A stretch of 64,000 nucleotides of DNA from Hexactinellida sp. DTS-2022 (GCA_028753945.1 JAPNXP010000001.1:14994501-15058500); one strand, 5' to 3'; counted from the stretch's first letter, positions 1 to 11,102 are shown. A program made the numbers and translations. The notes: generated by a model not told the origin, from the letters alone.

Positions 1-1264
1 CATTAAGCACCAGCCGTGTCTCCAGCAGCTCTGCCACACTCTCCTCCATGTGTGGAGAGATAGTCCTGTAGTATCTCACTCTGTAGCGCAGCTCGCTGGC
101 AACTCTGCCCCCCAGATTATCGGGCTCATCCCACTCAGCTGTTCCTCTCTCCACCCGCACGTCTCTAGCCGCAGAGGGGCTCTGTCCGCAGGCCTCCCCC
201 GCCCCCGCGCCCGCCCCCCGGTACCAGCCGAGCTCACAGTCGCACTCCGCGGCTCCTGTCAGCCCGTCCGTGTCGCTCCTATTCGGACACGGCGCGCACG
301 CCTCCGCAGGGTCCCCCGCCCGGGCCCTGTAGCTCCCGGCGGGACACGGGACGCAGGCGGCGCCGCCGGCTGCCGACTGGTGGGAGCCCGGCGGGCACTC
401 GCAGACAGTCTCCGCGGGGAGGCCCCAGGTGCCGTTCCAGTGGCACTCGGCCGGCGGGGAGGCGGCCCTGCGGAGATAGGTGGGGGCGCAGGAGACGCTA
501 GCACTGACAGAGACAGCCGTGGGACTGGGGGAGAGCACGGCAGATACAGAGTACACACCGGAAGCGGAGACTAATGCTGGACACCGGAAGTAGTAGAAGA
601 GGATCTCTGTCAGGTCTGCACAGGGAATGCTATTCAGGAATCCTATGTAGAACCCTCTCTTGGATTTGGTGAATGTGGCTAGAACTACATGCTCATCTGC
701 CAGCTGATCCGTGTACGTATCAGCTGGTAGGAACTGAGCGACGAGAGACACTATTGCAGCAGCATTCAAATTCATATCAGACTCGTAGTAGTAAAGTTGG
801 AATGTTCTACGACAATCTTGTTCATAGTTTGAAATTGCTACACAAGTAACTCTAATGTGAATAGTATTAGCTTCCGTCTCGTAATAACTGCTAAATAACC
901 AATTCATTTCTCCATCTGTGTCCACTGAGCCATAAGACACTAGACTTGTTTGAAAGCAAGATACATATTCAGGTCCACATGAACCTGTATTTACAACTGG
1001 TTCTCTCCATGCTAATGAATCATTTAGAGATACTCCTCCTGCCATAACAGGATACAGTATTCCATCAGTATTAATTCCTATATGCCATCCTGGAATATTC
1101 TGAGATTTGATAACTCCACTCGTATCTGTATGGTATGTATTAGAGTCCAGTATAACTATAGAGTTGGCAGGTATACTAACATTACACTGAGTGTGAGATG
1201 TTGGTAGAAATAGTAGAGAGAAGACTGTCAGTAGAACTAACGAATATATTCTGTTCGCATACAT
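1..1264 (-). CDS. Eph receptor-like ectodomain, 5' part (runs off left edge)
   Basis: An open frame of 421 codons begins at the ATG at 1262-1264 and continues without a stop to the window edge. Residues 1-26 form a signal peptide with a Leu/Phe-rich core. Residues ~27-229 match the ephrin-binding domain: NWLF near 121, a CRRTFQLYYYES stretch at 151-162, and RGFYIGFL...FRCP at 203-229, which correspond to hallmark strands of Eph receptors. Residues ~255-360 are cysteine-rich with CxC and CPxG patterns, like the Eph sushi/EGF part. A fibronectin III start (RDVRVERGTAEWDEP) begins near 367. In the family this ectodomain binds ephrins and is followed by a transmembrane helix and tyrosine kinase, which would lie outside the window. 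All these domains sit in one exon here. The cysteine-rich part (about 170-520) is very GC-rich compared with the AT-rich surroundings. It could instead be an Eph-like receptor with a different intracellular part. Confidence 0.8.
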   Translation of the reverse strand, partial: MYANRIYSLVLLTVFSLLFLPTSHTQCNVSIPANSIVILDSNTYHTDTSGVIKSQNIPGWHIGINTDGILYPVMAGGVSLNDSLAWREPVVNTGSCGPEYVSCFQTSLVSYGSVDTDGEMNWLFSSYYETEANTIHIRVTCVAISNYEQDCRRTFQLYYYESDMNLNAAAIVSLVAQFLPADTYTDQLADEHVVLATFTKSKRGFYIGFLNSIPCADLTEILFYYFRCPALVSASGVYSVSAVLSPSPTAVSVSASVSCAPTYLRRAASPPAECHWNGTWGLPAETVCECPPGSHQSAAGGAACVPCPAGSYRARAGDPAEACAPCPNRSDTDGLTGAAECDCELGWYRGAGAGAGEACGQSPSAARDVRVERGTAEWDEPDNLGGRVASELRYRVRYYRTISPHMEESVAELLETRLVLN

Positions 1265-2061
1265 GCTACCTAATATAATACGAATATCCATATAAATACA
1301 TAGTAGACGAATAAGGAAATGTAACAAAGAAGTAATAAAGAAGTCAACATACAGTCAGGTTAATTATTAAATTATTGTGGACATGCAAGCGACCAAAATT
1401 GTGTACATATTAGAGATACTGTACTTCAAAATAAGCGAATTAAACTAAATATATTGGGACCATAATACTTGTTCAGAATAAAAAAATTAAATTTTGCAAA
1501 TCAAAAATTGTTCACAGTATGAGGACCGCATGTGTTCGTTGTCTAGACCTGCTATACGTACAATCAGGCTTTCATCCAGGCAAAATTTTCTGCGCGCCTA
1601 GATTAAGTTTGAGCTCGCTCACACGTGCCTAAAATATTCAGTTTGTGTTACATCCATGGGAGCATCTCTCAATTTTCGCGCGCCTAGACAAGTTTCCTTT
1701 CAAAATTACGCGTCTGGGGGCGCTAGATGAAACCCTGCGTACACTGTCCATGCAATAGTGCATCTCCTTATTAAGAACTGTAGTAAATATTTTAAAGACT
1801 TCATACAGTTTGAATGGTAAAATTTTTATTTGTATTCATTAGAAGTTTCCGCTGTTTGAAAATTTGAAATAAAAAGAAGTAAATTTCTAAAAGAGACCTA
1901 GTATTAAATTTCGAAGCTAAATATATGAGTAAATGTAGTCCTTACAATTACTGCCGGTTCCATTAAAGTAAAAATTTTTTAATAAAAATAAGGTAGGGTG
2001 CTTATTAAAGCAGTAAACAAACTCATTTATAAACTCAAATATATAATTGAAAGCAAACAAA
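1265..2061. other. Intergenic, between Eph and EF-hand genes
   Basis: AT-rich 5' flank of the Eph-like gene and 3' flank of the EF-hand gene. It contains one hAT-type MITE (1565-1737). A stretch near 1380-1490 resembles the degraded 'tcataataagcgaac' mariner-like repeat seen at 10.45 kb. No promoter motif can be assigned with confidence. Confidence 0.6.
1565..1737. mobile_element. hAT-type MITE, family CAGGCTTTCATCC (173 bp)
   Basis: The ends are inverted: CAGGCTTTCATC at the left and GATGAAACCCTG at the right. The flanks cgtacaat (1557-1564) and cgtacact (1738-1745) form an 8-bp target duplication with one mismatch, as expected for hAT. Interior motifs such as GCGCGCCTAGA recur in copies at 4270-4464, ~48312-48440 and ~61685-61909. 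No coding capacity. Confidence 0.8.
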
Positions 2062-2523
2062 TCAACAAATAAATGTCTCAATAAAGTGTTTGTAGTTAAC
2101 ACTCTCCTCATTAGAAGGATTAATCTCCTGAATAGTAGCATTAACGTAGTCTAGAGACACAGAATATTCGTTGGAATTGAAGACTGTGAGCAGATCTTCC
2201 ACCCTGATGAAACCAGTTCGATTATCGTCAATCATTTTAAAAGTAGAACTGAGTTCCTTGCACAGCTCGTCTTTGAATAGCTTATCATACTGCACAACAA
2301 CCTCAACGAACAATTGGAATTCGAAACGCCCAGATTTATCCACGTCATATGCTTCAATTAACTTTTTCACATCATCGACACTCACAATCTTTCTCCACGA
2401 GACGAGAAAACTCTCCAGGTCCCCAACTGTTACGAAATTGCTCTTTTCCTTGTCGAGCCAGTAGAACATCGTCTGCAACTCTGATAACTGATTTGCAGGC
2501 AAAGCAGAATTCGCTTCAGCCAT
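2062..2523 (-). CDS. Calmodulin-like EF-hand protein
   Basis: A 153-residue protein starting at the ATG at 2521-2523 (MAEANSALPA); an in-frame GTG further upstream is not needed. The size and layout are those of a four-EF-hand calmodulin/troponin-C relative. The third loop (DDNRTGFIRVED) keeps the acidic ligands. The second (DVDKSGRFEFQL) has D-x-D-x-S but lacks the acidic residue at position 12. The first (DKEKSNFVTVGD) and fourth (NPSNEESVNYKH) are degenerate. It therefore probably binds one calcium ion well and acts as a sensor or as a light-chain-like partner (inference). Single exon. It is far more divergent than the true calmodulin at 12.4 kb, so no specific family name is given. Confidence 0.8.
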   Translation of the reverse strand: MAEANSALPANQLSELQTMFYWLDKEKSNFVTVGDLESFLVSWRKIVSVDDVKKLIEAYDVDKSGRFEFQLFVEVVVQYDKLFKDELCKELSSTFKMIDDNRTGFIRVEDLLTVFNSNEYSVSLDYVNATIQEINPSNEESVNYKHFIETFIC

Positions 2524-3554
2524 ATTAGGTAGCACAGTTCGAAATGAATAATTTAATGGGAATCCAATCACAATTTATACAAATAAATGCATGTACTATG
2601 GTATAGTACTCGCATATTACTGGTTGTATTAGGTCAGCACAGTAGCCGTAGCAGCTATTGAGATTATTATGTGGTCACGCAATTGCTACCTTTTCACTCG
2701 AAAGACTTCTCAAAACAAGCAATGATAATCAAACACATTCCTCAACTTAAACAAACTGGGGTATTAATGAGAAATGTGTGCATGTATTTATGGCCTCTCT
2801 CCCAACTTGATGATGACTGAGATCTCAATGGGCAAGCGATAAAAGTTCAGTTAAATAGTCTACACAGATAGAGATATGGCTATAGTGGAAGGTATAACGA
2901 GATTTTATGTAACAGTCAGATAAATGGCTGTTAGCAGTCATTATGATGACTATCCGAACGAAGCAACCAAGCAAGTACGTCCATCGGCATGTCAGTTCGC
3001 ATTTCTGTCTCCTCTTTAGAAAGAGATAGACATGAGATATTGCTATAAGAACTACAACAAGGATAGAAGAGCAGTTTATTGTTAGAAAGGTCTCGTTGGG
3101 GCAGATAAGGACTGGAACAAAGAGATTCCCATCTGTACACAATAATAACTGCTATACAGGATGGTAAATATAGAATGGGAAAGTTGTTTCCTAACTCTAA
3201 CTATTTGTATGCATTTACAGTTACTTTTGAGTATACAACGTTGCTAGTAAGGTAATTACAAATTATTCAGTTTGATACATGCGTTGTTGTTTTCAATCTG
3301 TCTCCCAACATGATAATATGAAAGTATTAATCGAGTCCATGATTTGCCATTAGATCTCAAAGCATTTGTTATATGAACAAAACAATCTGTAGAACTTCCT
3401 GTATACAAACAATGGCTGTAAATACTAAATAGCGTATATTAGCTTTCTATAAAGTAAATTCAAATATTCGACAATTTTCAGTTTCTAACAATTCAGTGTC
3501 TTCTAGCTTCTGATACTAATACAGGTCTCTGATGATCTTCAAATAATAATAATT
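2524..3554. other. Intergenic, no gene seen
   Basis: AT-rich DNA upstream of the EF-hand gene. Short frames here have no recognisable domain and no codon bias. Nothing else is supported. Confidence 0.55.
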
Positions 3555-3590
3555 ACACTATAGACTCTCGTTAATACGAACACCAGGGGA

Positions 3591-4587
3591 CAGTGGCGAA
3601 CGATGTAAAGTGCTGCTGGAGGCAAATGTGAAAAACGCAGCCCCCCAAAAAAAACACTGTAAATAGTTTATAAACAAACAATACATAAACATGTACTTAT
3701 ATAAGTTATCGAGGAGACCAAATTTTTTTACATATAGTACACACGAATATATTGCAGCCGGTGTTAGTTAATTCAACTGATGTATAAATTCTCGAACATA
3801 TCAAAAATACACAATGTAATACAAAATATACGACTATTACGAGTTCGGGCCGATAGTTCCTTCATCACAGCTGATCTTATTGCTTTGGCCGCCGCAACTG
3901 GACGACTAAAGGCGTGAAATCTAATGACTCGCCTAAGACCTTTTTCAATCAACATAAGCGCAAGACTAGACAACCGCTCCTGTCCCATGGTTTAACGAAT
4001 GTACGTTTAGCAAAAAAGCTTCAGTTTTGACAAACTTATCTCGCACCACATCTCACGCTCTCGAGCAAGTGCTCGAGAACTCAGCTCAGCATCTCGAGCA
4101 AGTTCGGGAGCGATGTATACTAGTGCCGGTCGCACCATTTTTGACATTTTGAGCTCATATCTTTAAAAATATTAGTATATTAGTATTTATTCAAAATTTT
4201 AATTGTATCGGTTAACAACTGCGGTCCTTGAGAAAAACCTCGGAGATTTAATGTAAAATGGTTCAAGCGCAGGGTTTCATTCAGGCGTGCGCGACGCGCC
4301 CACAGGCCCGTAATTTCCAAACAAACTTGTCTAGTCTAGACTTGTCTAAAAAATCGAGAGATGCTCCCATAGACATAGTACAAAATGATTTTTAGGCGCG
4401 TGTGAGGGAGCTGAACTTGTAACTAATCTAGGCGCACACAAAAAATTGCCTGGATGAAAACCTATTAAAGCGGATATTTACTACACGTATCATGCAATTC
4501 GTGCGATTGTGAGAAACAAAATGTCAAAATGCCGCCCCAAATGCTGCTGTGGGCACGTGCCCCATTGCCCCCCCTTGTACGCCACTG
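3591..4587. mobile_element. hAT-type non-autonomous element, TIR CAGTGGCG (997 bp)
   Basis: Starts CAGTGGCGAAC and ends GTACGCCACTG. Flanked by ccagggga (3583-3590) and ccagagga (4588-4595), an 8-bp target duplication with one mismatch. It lies inside the Tigger-like element and itself hosts a CAGG-type MITE at 4270-4464. No transposase is visible; a small minus-strand frame near 3773-3988 has no recognised domain. Confidence 0.8.
4270..4464. mobile_element. hAT-type MITE nested at third level (195 bp)
   Basis: Same family as 1565-1737: left end CAGGGTTTCATTCAGG, right end CCTGGATGAAAACC. The flanks ttcaagcg (4262-4269) and ttaaagcg (4465-4472) give an 8-bp duplication with one mismatch. It makes a three-level nest. 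Confidence 0.7.
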
Positions 4588-5354
4588 CCAGAGGATCACA
4601 AAAATTTGTTCGTGTTATCCGGAAATTCGTATTAACCTGAAGTCACTTGCATGCACTTGTATAAGCTAGGGAATTAAAACCTTGTATACTCCAGAATCAA
4701 TGTTTCGCTTAGGCCTTCATATTAACGAGAATATACTGTAATTAACAAATAGTGTTATGAAAATAAATTAATAAACACATCAAATGAAAATAGTTATTAA
4801 TATCTGTCTATATATTTATTGAAATAAAAGAATTGCCACGCATTATTTAGAAGAATTAATTGTTATAAATTAAATAATCCATTCTTGAGTTATTTATTTT
4901 ATTGAAATAAATAAGTAATTACGTTTTCTCATCAGTAAGCAAATGAAATTCAACTTAAGTCTTAATATATTATTTAAAAGAGCAAATCTAAATTAGGAAT
5001 CAGAAAAAGAAATAACCTCTCCCGCACATGGCTAGCTGAAAACAGAGAAATGAGAAAAAGGTCAAGAATTCAATAGAATTATCTCGCAAGAATGAATCTA
5101 TAGAATGTTAACTGATTTAGCCTCTATTACAGTAATATAATGGCTTAAACTGCTCTACATCATCCATAAGAAAGTCATAGGAATAGTTAGAAAAGTGTAT
5201 ACACAATTATCCATTCAGGGATTGAATGAATTACAGACAAAGATTAGATTATAAATCAATAGAGAAGTTAATCGATGCAATCATACTTTGAGAGAAGTAA
5301 AATAGAAATGGACAAATTACCTAAAACTATAGTGTCAAATAAAATCTATAATAA

Positions 5355-5755
5355 CCAGTATCAACTCATTTTGAGTTGGCAAAAAACTCATTTTTTTTAA
5401 TGAGTTGAATGAGTTGGTGATGGAAAATGAATGAGTTGAATGAGTTGTTAGCAGTGGAAAATGAATTGAAATGAGTCCAATTCATTCAAACCGTGATTTG
5501 GTTGAAATACGGTTTGAATGAATTTTCTAGATTAAGTCATGTGGAGATTTGACTAAATTATACGTGTATTAGTATTTAATACTTTAGTGAGTATTATCAT
5601 AATGAATTAATTAGCTTACACTCCTTATTTATCAATGAAAAATATAATTGAATTTGTACTTTTGCAAAATTGGCATAAAGAGTTGGTACAATCAACTCAT
5701 TTTTCTGAATGAGTTGAATGAGTTGGTTACATAAATGAATGAGTTGATACAACCC
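5355..5755. mobile_element. MITE rich in AACTCATT/AATGAGTT repeats
   Basis: Inverted ends tatcaactcatt (left) and aatgagttgata (right) bound a ~400-bp element whose outer ~100 bp at each side are arrays of the short word aatgagtt in alternating orientation. A related fragment lies near 6890-6950. No target duplication was clear. The 4741-5354 stretch before it is AT-rich with no visible feature. Confidence 0.55.
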
Positions 5756-6504
5756 TGAAATTTATTAATAACAATAAATATCCTACTGTATACACGATTA
5801 AATTAAAGTCTTATATTACGCCTTAGTTTATCAACATTATCAGTAATAACAATAACAACAAGAAGCATGCATACGTGTAGTCAACACCGCTTAATTTGGA
5901 CTTTGAAATTCAAGGCAACTTGTGACGATTAACTGAAAATCTCTCATATATATTATTGACAGGGCTGGTATTAACAGTCGGTAAGCTGTTTGCTGTAGCA
6001 GCTCAGTATCCCATAAAAACTAAAACAATTCGCCAAAGATATTTTTGGTTAGCAGTATGTTAACCTATTTAAACATATTTGAGTTTATACCGCATGCTGC
6101 ATATTGTTAACTAATTGTTTCCACGGACCACAGTGGACTCAAAATACATATACGTACAGCCAACATCGGTTAATTCGAAAAGGGAAAAATAAATCTGGTC
6201 GATTATCGAACGGAGCTGTTGATGGCGTTATTAAATCACTAAAAACAGAATATATAAAATAAATATTGCATTAACATGCAAGGGAAATGAAATAACGTAA
6301 CAATGTTTAGGTGTTTAGGATATATTATAGAAACAGTATACACGTATATTTATTACTGGATATACGATTATTTTACTGATTGCGTACAGAAAAATAAACA
6401 ATGTTATGAATTAATCAAGTGCCATGGCTATTCAAGATGTATAGTAATTAGTACACAAAATATGATATTATGAATCGGCCATAGATTCAACACATTTATA
6501 TTAC

Positions 6505-6648
6505 TAGATATCTAGATCAGGTTTTGTTTTAAGGCCGATCTTGGTGTAAAATTTGCACAAAGATTTTTTGGAGTTAGTCGGCAGCGGCCTCTGCAGTGTT
6601 GAGTTACACCACGGCCTCAACCTTAAAAAAACCCTGATCTAGATAACT
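6505..6648. mobile_element. Short MITE with ~30-bp inverted ends
   Basis: The left end (atctagatcaggttttg, then ttttaagg) and right end (ccttaaaa, then accctgatctagat) are inverted over about 30 bp around a GC-richer core. No target duplication was resolved, so the superfamily is left open. Confidence 0.55.
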
Positions 6649-7497
6649 GTAAAAATACATGCATACAGTGGTTAATGGGTCATATTATAGAGGGCGAAAT
6701 GTAATGAAGGCACGTGCGAAAAATGCGTCAGCCCCTAATATAATTTAAACTATTTATAGGAAAATTGACAAAAGTTAAGCGTGTTCTTAACGATTAATGC
6801 AGGTTTTTTGTTTGATAGTATTTATATCAGACTTACCCAAAGGAATAATGCAAACGCCTAAATGAAGTACGCATTTCAAGAATCAGAGATGTATCAACTC
6901 ATTATTTTAATGAGTTAGTTGCCATCAAATAAATGTTTTGACACAACCATAAGTCTGCTAATTCCTTTGTAAGATAATTAGTCTGTTATTTACAACTGTA
7001 TGGAGGTTACTGCTTCCAGCAATCTACAATAATGTGATAAGTAAAGCAATAATGTATCATCCCAGAGTATGTTTGAAGTTCATAACATATACATGCTTAT
7101 ACAGGAGGCATTTAACTATAATAGACTGATAGTACGTACAACATTCCATTATCCCAATTCTGTTGTAAATATGACAAATAAATTTCATTATCCAGGAGCA
7201 AGATTAAGGATGATATTTATATTGTAGTCATTGCCAATGTAACAAATCAATAATAATAATTATAATAATTAATTTGTTTAGGTAGAAATATATTTTTATG
7301 AACTATCTAAGATTCTATACAAATATCATGTTGTTGTACAAAAGTAGTAAACGAATATTCGTTTAATCATTTCGAACGAATAATTGACATATTAATTTCA
7401 GCCTACAACTAACCGAAATATGCCTTGCAACGACTTGTAACTACAGGATTCACTTTGACTCAAGATAAGAGACACTATCGAGTAAAAGTTCGATAAT

Positions 7498-7633
7498 ACT
7501 AAATTCTGGTTAATACGAACACTATTCAGTCCTTTCAAAGTCTTTTCAATACAATGGCACCGGTTAATATGAATTCCGGATAAGGGGAAGGCATTTTGAC
7601 GGTCCCCTGGTGTTCCCACTAACGAGGTTCTAC
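7498..7633. mobile_element. Tigger/pogo-like MITE fragment
   Basis: Left part ttctggttaatacgaacac and right part cccctggtgttcccactaac, then gaggttcta, are imperfect inverted ends. The motif gttaatacgaacaccaggg is shared with the left end of the element at 3555. Confidence 0.5.
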
Positions 7634-8302
7634 TAGATATAATAAACAGTAAATTGATCTGACATGTCACTACTACAATACCAAGGATACAAACCAATGT
7701 ATCTAAATTGATATATTAAACACACCATAAGTTCAATGGATATTAGAAAATAAATCCAAACTAAAGAATACACAGAAACAATGGATTAAGAACGAAATAT
7801 ATTAAATACTCATATAGCCATTATTAAAACGGCTAGTAACTAACTGGTTAAAACTTTATTGCAATATGTTAACATTAATTTGCTTGTGTTTTGAGGCGTA
7901 TATTTTGAAAAGTTACCATGGATTAAATACAATTAATTATTTAGTATACAAATTACAAAATATACTTACTTGGGCTGGTTGGTGCGTATTAATTTGTTGC
8001 ATTTTACACAAATAACCGTAATGCTATTTGTGGACTGAGATGGTTAGTTGCAGAAAACTACAGTGGCATAGCAAGGCTAGAAAGTAATAGCAAGTCGCGT
8101 CTTGCACGAAATTTGCTTGCTAAAAGGCGACTTGCTATTAGAGCAACAGAATTAACAATAAATGCTCGCTTGGGATGAAAATTGATAATAGAGCATTTGC
8201 TATTAGAACAATGGTTATTAAGCGGACAAAGGACTGAAAAGCGTACATAACTGTATAATACAAACTTTGACAAAAAGTATATCAGATTACCACAACTAAG
8301 GA

Positions 8303-8589
8303 CCCAGCATTAATGCATTAAGCGCTCCTCTCAATCTAGGAACTCGGTCTATCTACTGGAATACAACATGTGCACATACAGTCAAACATGTTCGGATAAT
8401 TTAGGCTGAAATAGTTATGGAACAATAACAGTGGACCTGCCAAAGGTCTACTGTAATATAAATACGAGTAAAAACACGCAAAATATTAATTATATCTATA
8501 TTCTTATAAGTTGTTTGTAGCTAAATAGGAGCTCAGTTTAAAGTGCATGTACGTATTCCAAAATACAGTGCGCTCGTTTAATGCTCTGC
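8303..8589. mobile_element. Probable hAT-type MITE, TIR CAG(AG)CATTAA
   Basis: The left end (cagcattaatgcattaag, then cgctcc) and right end (gcgctcgtttaatgctctg) mirror the ends of the element at 43092-43484. The flanks (ctaagg.../ctaagt...) match only partly, so the exact boundary is tentative. Confidence 0.45.
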
Positions 8590-8718
8590 TAAGTTAAACA
8601 GTATTGTAATTAATAAATGGACAGGATAGGAATACAATAAAATGAATGAAAACAATATTAATATATACGAGCATTGAAAATAGAATTGGAACAGCATACA
8701 GTATAACATACATACCCA

Positions 8719-9471
8719 CTAGTTATAGGCTCTCTCCACTAAGAAGGCGCGATACAAATTCCCAACGAGACACAGCAGGAATATAACAATAATTACGTCA
8801 TCGATCATCCCAAACACTCCGAACACGCTCTCTGGTATAATATCCAGAGGAGACACTACGTACACCAGTAGTGCTATGAGTACCATTACTATTCTAATGG
8901 AGTACGTGAGATGCAGGACCCCAGGTGTGAAGAACGCGCGGAACAAATGCCGCAGGAATGCCGGTGTGTCGTACAGCTGCTCTACAAAGCTACGCGGCTG
9001 TCCTGAGTGTCTCCGGTTGTAAGCCTCCACCTTAGCCAGGTTATCCGGGTCCCGTGCGTACTCCTCTCTCCGCTGAGACAGCATAAGCAGCGTCACGCGA
9101 CTGCGACACATCGGACAGGTGGCCGGCTGGAAGTCCCCCACGTGTGTCCAGTAGAGCGCGAAGCAATTCATGCAGAACACGTGTCCGCAGTTGGTTTCCA
9201 GCGGGAGGGTCGGCGCTGCCATGCAGATGGGACATGTGACGTCACGCGGGAGCTCCCGCGCCTGAGGGGCTCCGTCTAGGTCTGTGCGTACCGCCTCCAC
9301 CTGCGGGAGGAAGGCCGGGTGTATCTGACCCGGGGCCCGCAGGGAGAGGAGGTAGAGGGCGAGGAGAGAGGCTGCTGAGACCAGGAGGAATATAATGGCA
9401 GAGTTAATGAGCAGGGGAGATAGGCCCTCTATCGGGACTGCGTTGTAGCTGAGAAGAGACTCTATACTCAT
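8719..9471 (-). CDS. RNF170: E3 ubiquitin ligase RNF170-like
   Basis: A 250-residue protein from the ATG at 9469-9471. One membrane segment lies at ~23-45. A C3HC4 RING finger follows, with C80, C83, C95, H97, C100, C103, C119 and C122. Two further hydrophobic segments lie at ~190-207 and ~222-240, the last within a DUF1232-type sequence (SPLDIIPESVFGVFGMIDD). This order (TM, RING, DUF1232 membrane pair) is that of RNF170, an ER-membrane E3 that in vertebrates ubiquitinates activated IP3 receptors; the length also fits. Single exon here, whereas vertebrate RNF170 has several. The gene is GC-richer than the flanking DNA. Substrate in this organism is inferred only from the family. Confidence 0.9.
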   Translation of the reverse strand: MSIESLLSYNAVPIEGLSPLLINSAIIFLLVSAASLLALYLLSLRAPGQIHPAFLPQVEAVRTDLDGAPQARELPRDVTCPICMAAPTLPLETNCGHVFCMNCFALYWTHVGDFQPATCPMCRSRVTLLMLSQRREEYARDPDNLAKVEAYNRRHSGQPRSFVEQLYDTPAFLRHLFRAFFTPGVLHLTYSIRIVMVLIALLVYVVSPLDIIPESVFGVFGMIDDVIIVIFLLCLVGNLYRAFLVERAYN

Positions 9472-9514
9472 CGCTTATAGGCTATGTAATAGGTAAGGCG
9501 TTAGAACTTAGGTA

Positions 9515-9662
9515 CAGTCGGTTATAAGCACATCGTCGGGAACCACTTAATGTGCTTATAACCGGCATAAATTATATAGGGTATATGGCAACCGTTTTCC
9601 AACATAGTATTCTTTTAACCGATATGTTCTTATAACCGGTGTGCTTATATCCGACATCTACT
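9515..9662. mobile_element. Mariner/pogo-like MITE, TIR TACAGTCGGTTATAAG
   Basis: Left end tacagtcggttataagcaca; right end tgtgcttatatccgacatc, then tactgta. The inner repeats 'cttataaccgg' are also inverted. TA-flanked. It sits just upstream of the RNF170 start codon (minus strand), so it could lie in that gene's 5' region. Confidence 0.6.
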
Positions 9663-10203
9663 GTATAGCAAATTTCATGAAAATAACCCCCACCATATGT
9701 TACTATTTTATCATTTTGAAATACAAAAAGGATGGTCTGTCACTTGGTTATTCCCCCCTCCCTTGAAAACGTCACGTAACGTTTGAAGTTGAACGGGCCC
9801 AAATATGGTGTCACACAATAAAAGGTTAGGTAGACATAGACACCAGTAAGCAGTAATTCCTCGAATGTAAGCCAACACTTAACTAATAATTAAGGTGTTA
9901 AGATAACTATTCAACTATTCGAGAGTACAAAATAGTAAAAATATACTCAGAAACAGGTTCATAAACCTCGAATACTGGTCCTACAAAATTAGTAGTCTAT
10001 TTTGTGTAGATACCATATAATCCTTGGTATAAATTATCTATAGCAAAATTAATCAAACTCCTTGGCGTTTGATCCAAACTGACATGAGAGTAATTAAAGA
10101 TTAGTTAAAATAACAAATTTGGCATACTGTTCCTCAATAAATAGATTTTGAAGTAAATCTCATCTTATTATTTATTAGACAATTTTTGTTTATTTTATAT
10201 AGA
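9663..10203. repeat. Intergenic; copy of a CCCCCCTCCC-bearing repeat at ~9665-9830
   Basis: The first ~165 bp contain a run (cattttgaaata...ctgtcac...ccccccctccc...cgtcacgtaacgtttgaa) that also occurs near 18290-18360, 32870-32930 and 50680-50790, so it is a dispersed repeat of unknown class. The remainder is AT-rich with no gene. Confidence 0.45.
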
Positions 10204-11102
10204 ACTAGCCGAAAAACCGCCCTCCGGGCGGCATTTTTCTGCTAGTTTACTATGCTTTACTACGCTTTGTATTTGGTTTCATTTTCACGTTTTAATCGCA
10301 TTCTCGCTGTATTGGGCGTTTGTTTACAATCATTACCAACTCGCGAACGTTTTTAAGTGGCATACGTATAGTAACATAGTTGATAACAGGTTTGGATTTT
10401 GTATGTAAATTATGACTGAAGTTGGCAAAATATGTCAACCCGATCTATATAGTATAGTCAGGTTCTTTTATGATAAACATTCAAGGGACCATAAATTGTG
10501 CATAATAGAGAGACTTCATAATAAGCGAACTCAACTTAGTACAAACCCTATGTAAGTTGTTAAATTGGGACCATAAGGCTTGTTCATAATAAAGCAGACG
10601 AAATCTGGTTCATAATAAGCAGACCTGACTGATAGCAATAGGTATGACTATTAAATTGTCCAACAACACAAATGTAAGTTTATTGGTCTATATGTATATT
10701 CAATTGTTGTTTATATTATGGGAAATCACAATGGGATACTGAACACAGATAACTGATTGGATAAATTAATTTACTCTCGACCAATTAAATTACAGTCTCA
10801 GTTGGCATTCTATACTGCACACTTAACAATTGATAGAGACATATAAATCCTTTTATACTAATTGAATGCTAGATGCTAATCCATACTGGGACAACCCTCG
10901 AATTTAATTGGTTAAATGTTTTGGCACCTTGGGGATGGAAGATGTGAATATTTTTCTTAAAAATTCCTTATCTGGAGTGGTGAGATAATTCCTAGATAAT
11001 ATGCGAAATTTGGTACAGATCGGTTCAGGCATCTCAGAGGAGATGTGAGGACAGACAGACAGACATACACACAGACAGACATTGTATTTTATATATATAG
11101 AT
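10204..11102 (+). repeat. SclA element, copy 1
   Basis: Begins ACTAGCCGAAAAACCGCCC with a GC-rich hairpin (ccgccctccgggcgg) and ends with a (gaca)n run followed by tatatatatag. The same head and tail recur at 17391-18100 and 48821-50523. It is non-coding. A mariner-like MITE (10455-10632) is inserted in this copy and in the 48.8-kb copy but not in the 17.4-kb one. Class unknown; the TA-rich tail suggests integration next to TA repeats. Confidence 0.7.
10455..10632. mobile_element. Mariner-like MITE, TIR AGTCAGGT, nested in SclA
   Basis: Left end agtcaggttctttta; right end ttcataataagcagacctgac, i.e. inverted. The interior carries the words ttcataata and ataagcgaac. The 17.4-kb SclA copy runs straight through the same place without it. 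Further copies lie at ~49078-49264 (nested) and ~11423-11545 (partial). Confidence 0.65.

Larger units (their letters stand above)
3555..4740. mobile_element. Tigger/pogo-like MITE, split by a nested hAT element
   Basis: The left end carries ctctcgttaatacgaac and the right end the inverted version (atattaacgagaatatactg), with the terminal flanks taattaca/tgtaatta. A related fragment with the same ACACCAGGGGAC motif lies at 7498-7633. The element is interrupted by the 997-bp hAT-like insertion at 3591-4587, so only about 190 bp belongs to the outer element. The superfamily call rests on end resemblance and the TA-rich target only. Confidence 0.55.
5756..8302. other. Intergenic with MITE fragments
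   Basis: Mostly AT-rich and without coding signal. Besides the elements listed separately (6505-6648, 7498-7633) it holds a fragment of the aatgagtt family near 6890. A repetitive hairpin-rich stretch at about 8058-8240 (repeated 'cttgctattag' and 'gcgacttgct' words) may be another MITE whose ends could not be fixed. Confidence 0.45.

Noticed and set aside
50-574. Long open frame on the plus strand at the left edge, and another in a different minus frame (259-558)
   Set aside because: Both are shadows of the GC-rich Eph-like coding region on the minus strand; their proteins are low-complexity Arg/Pro/Gly with no domain.
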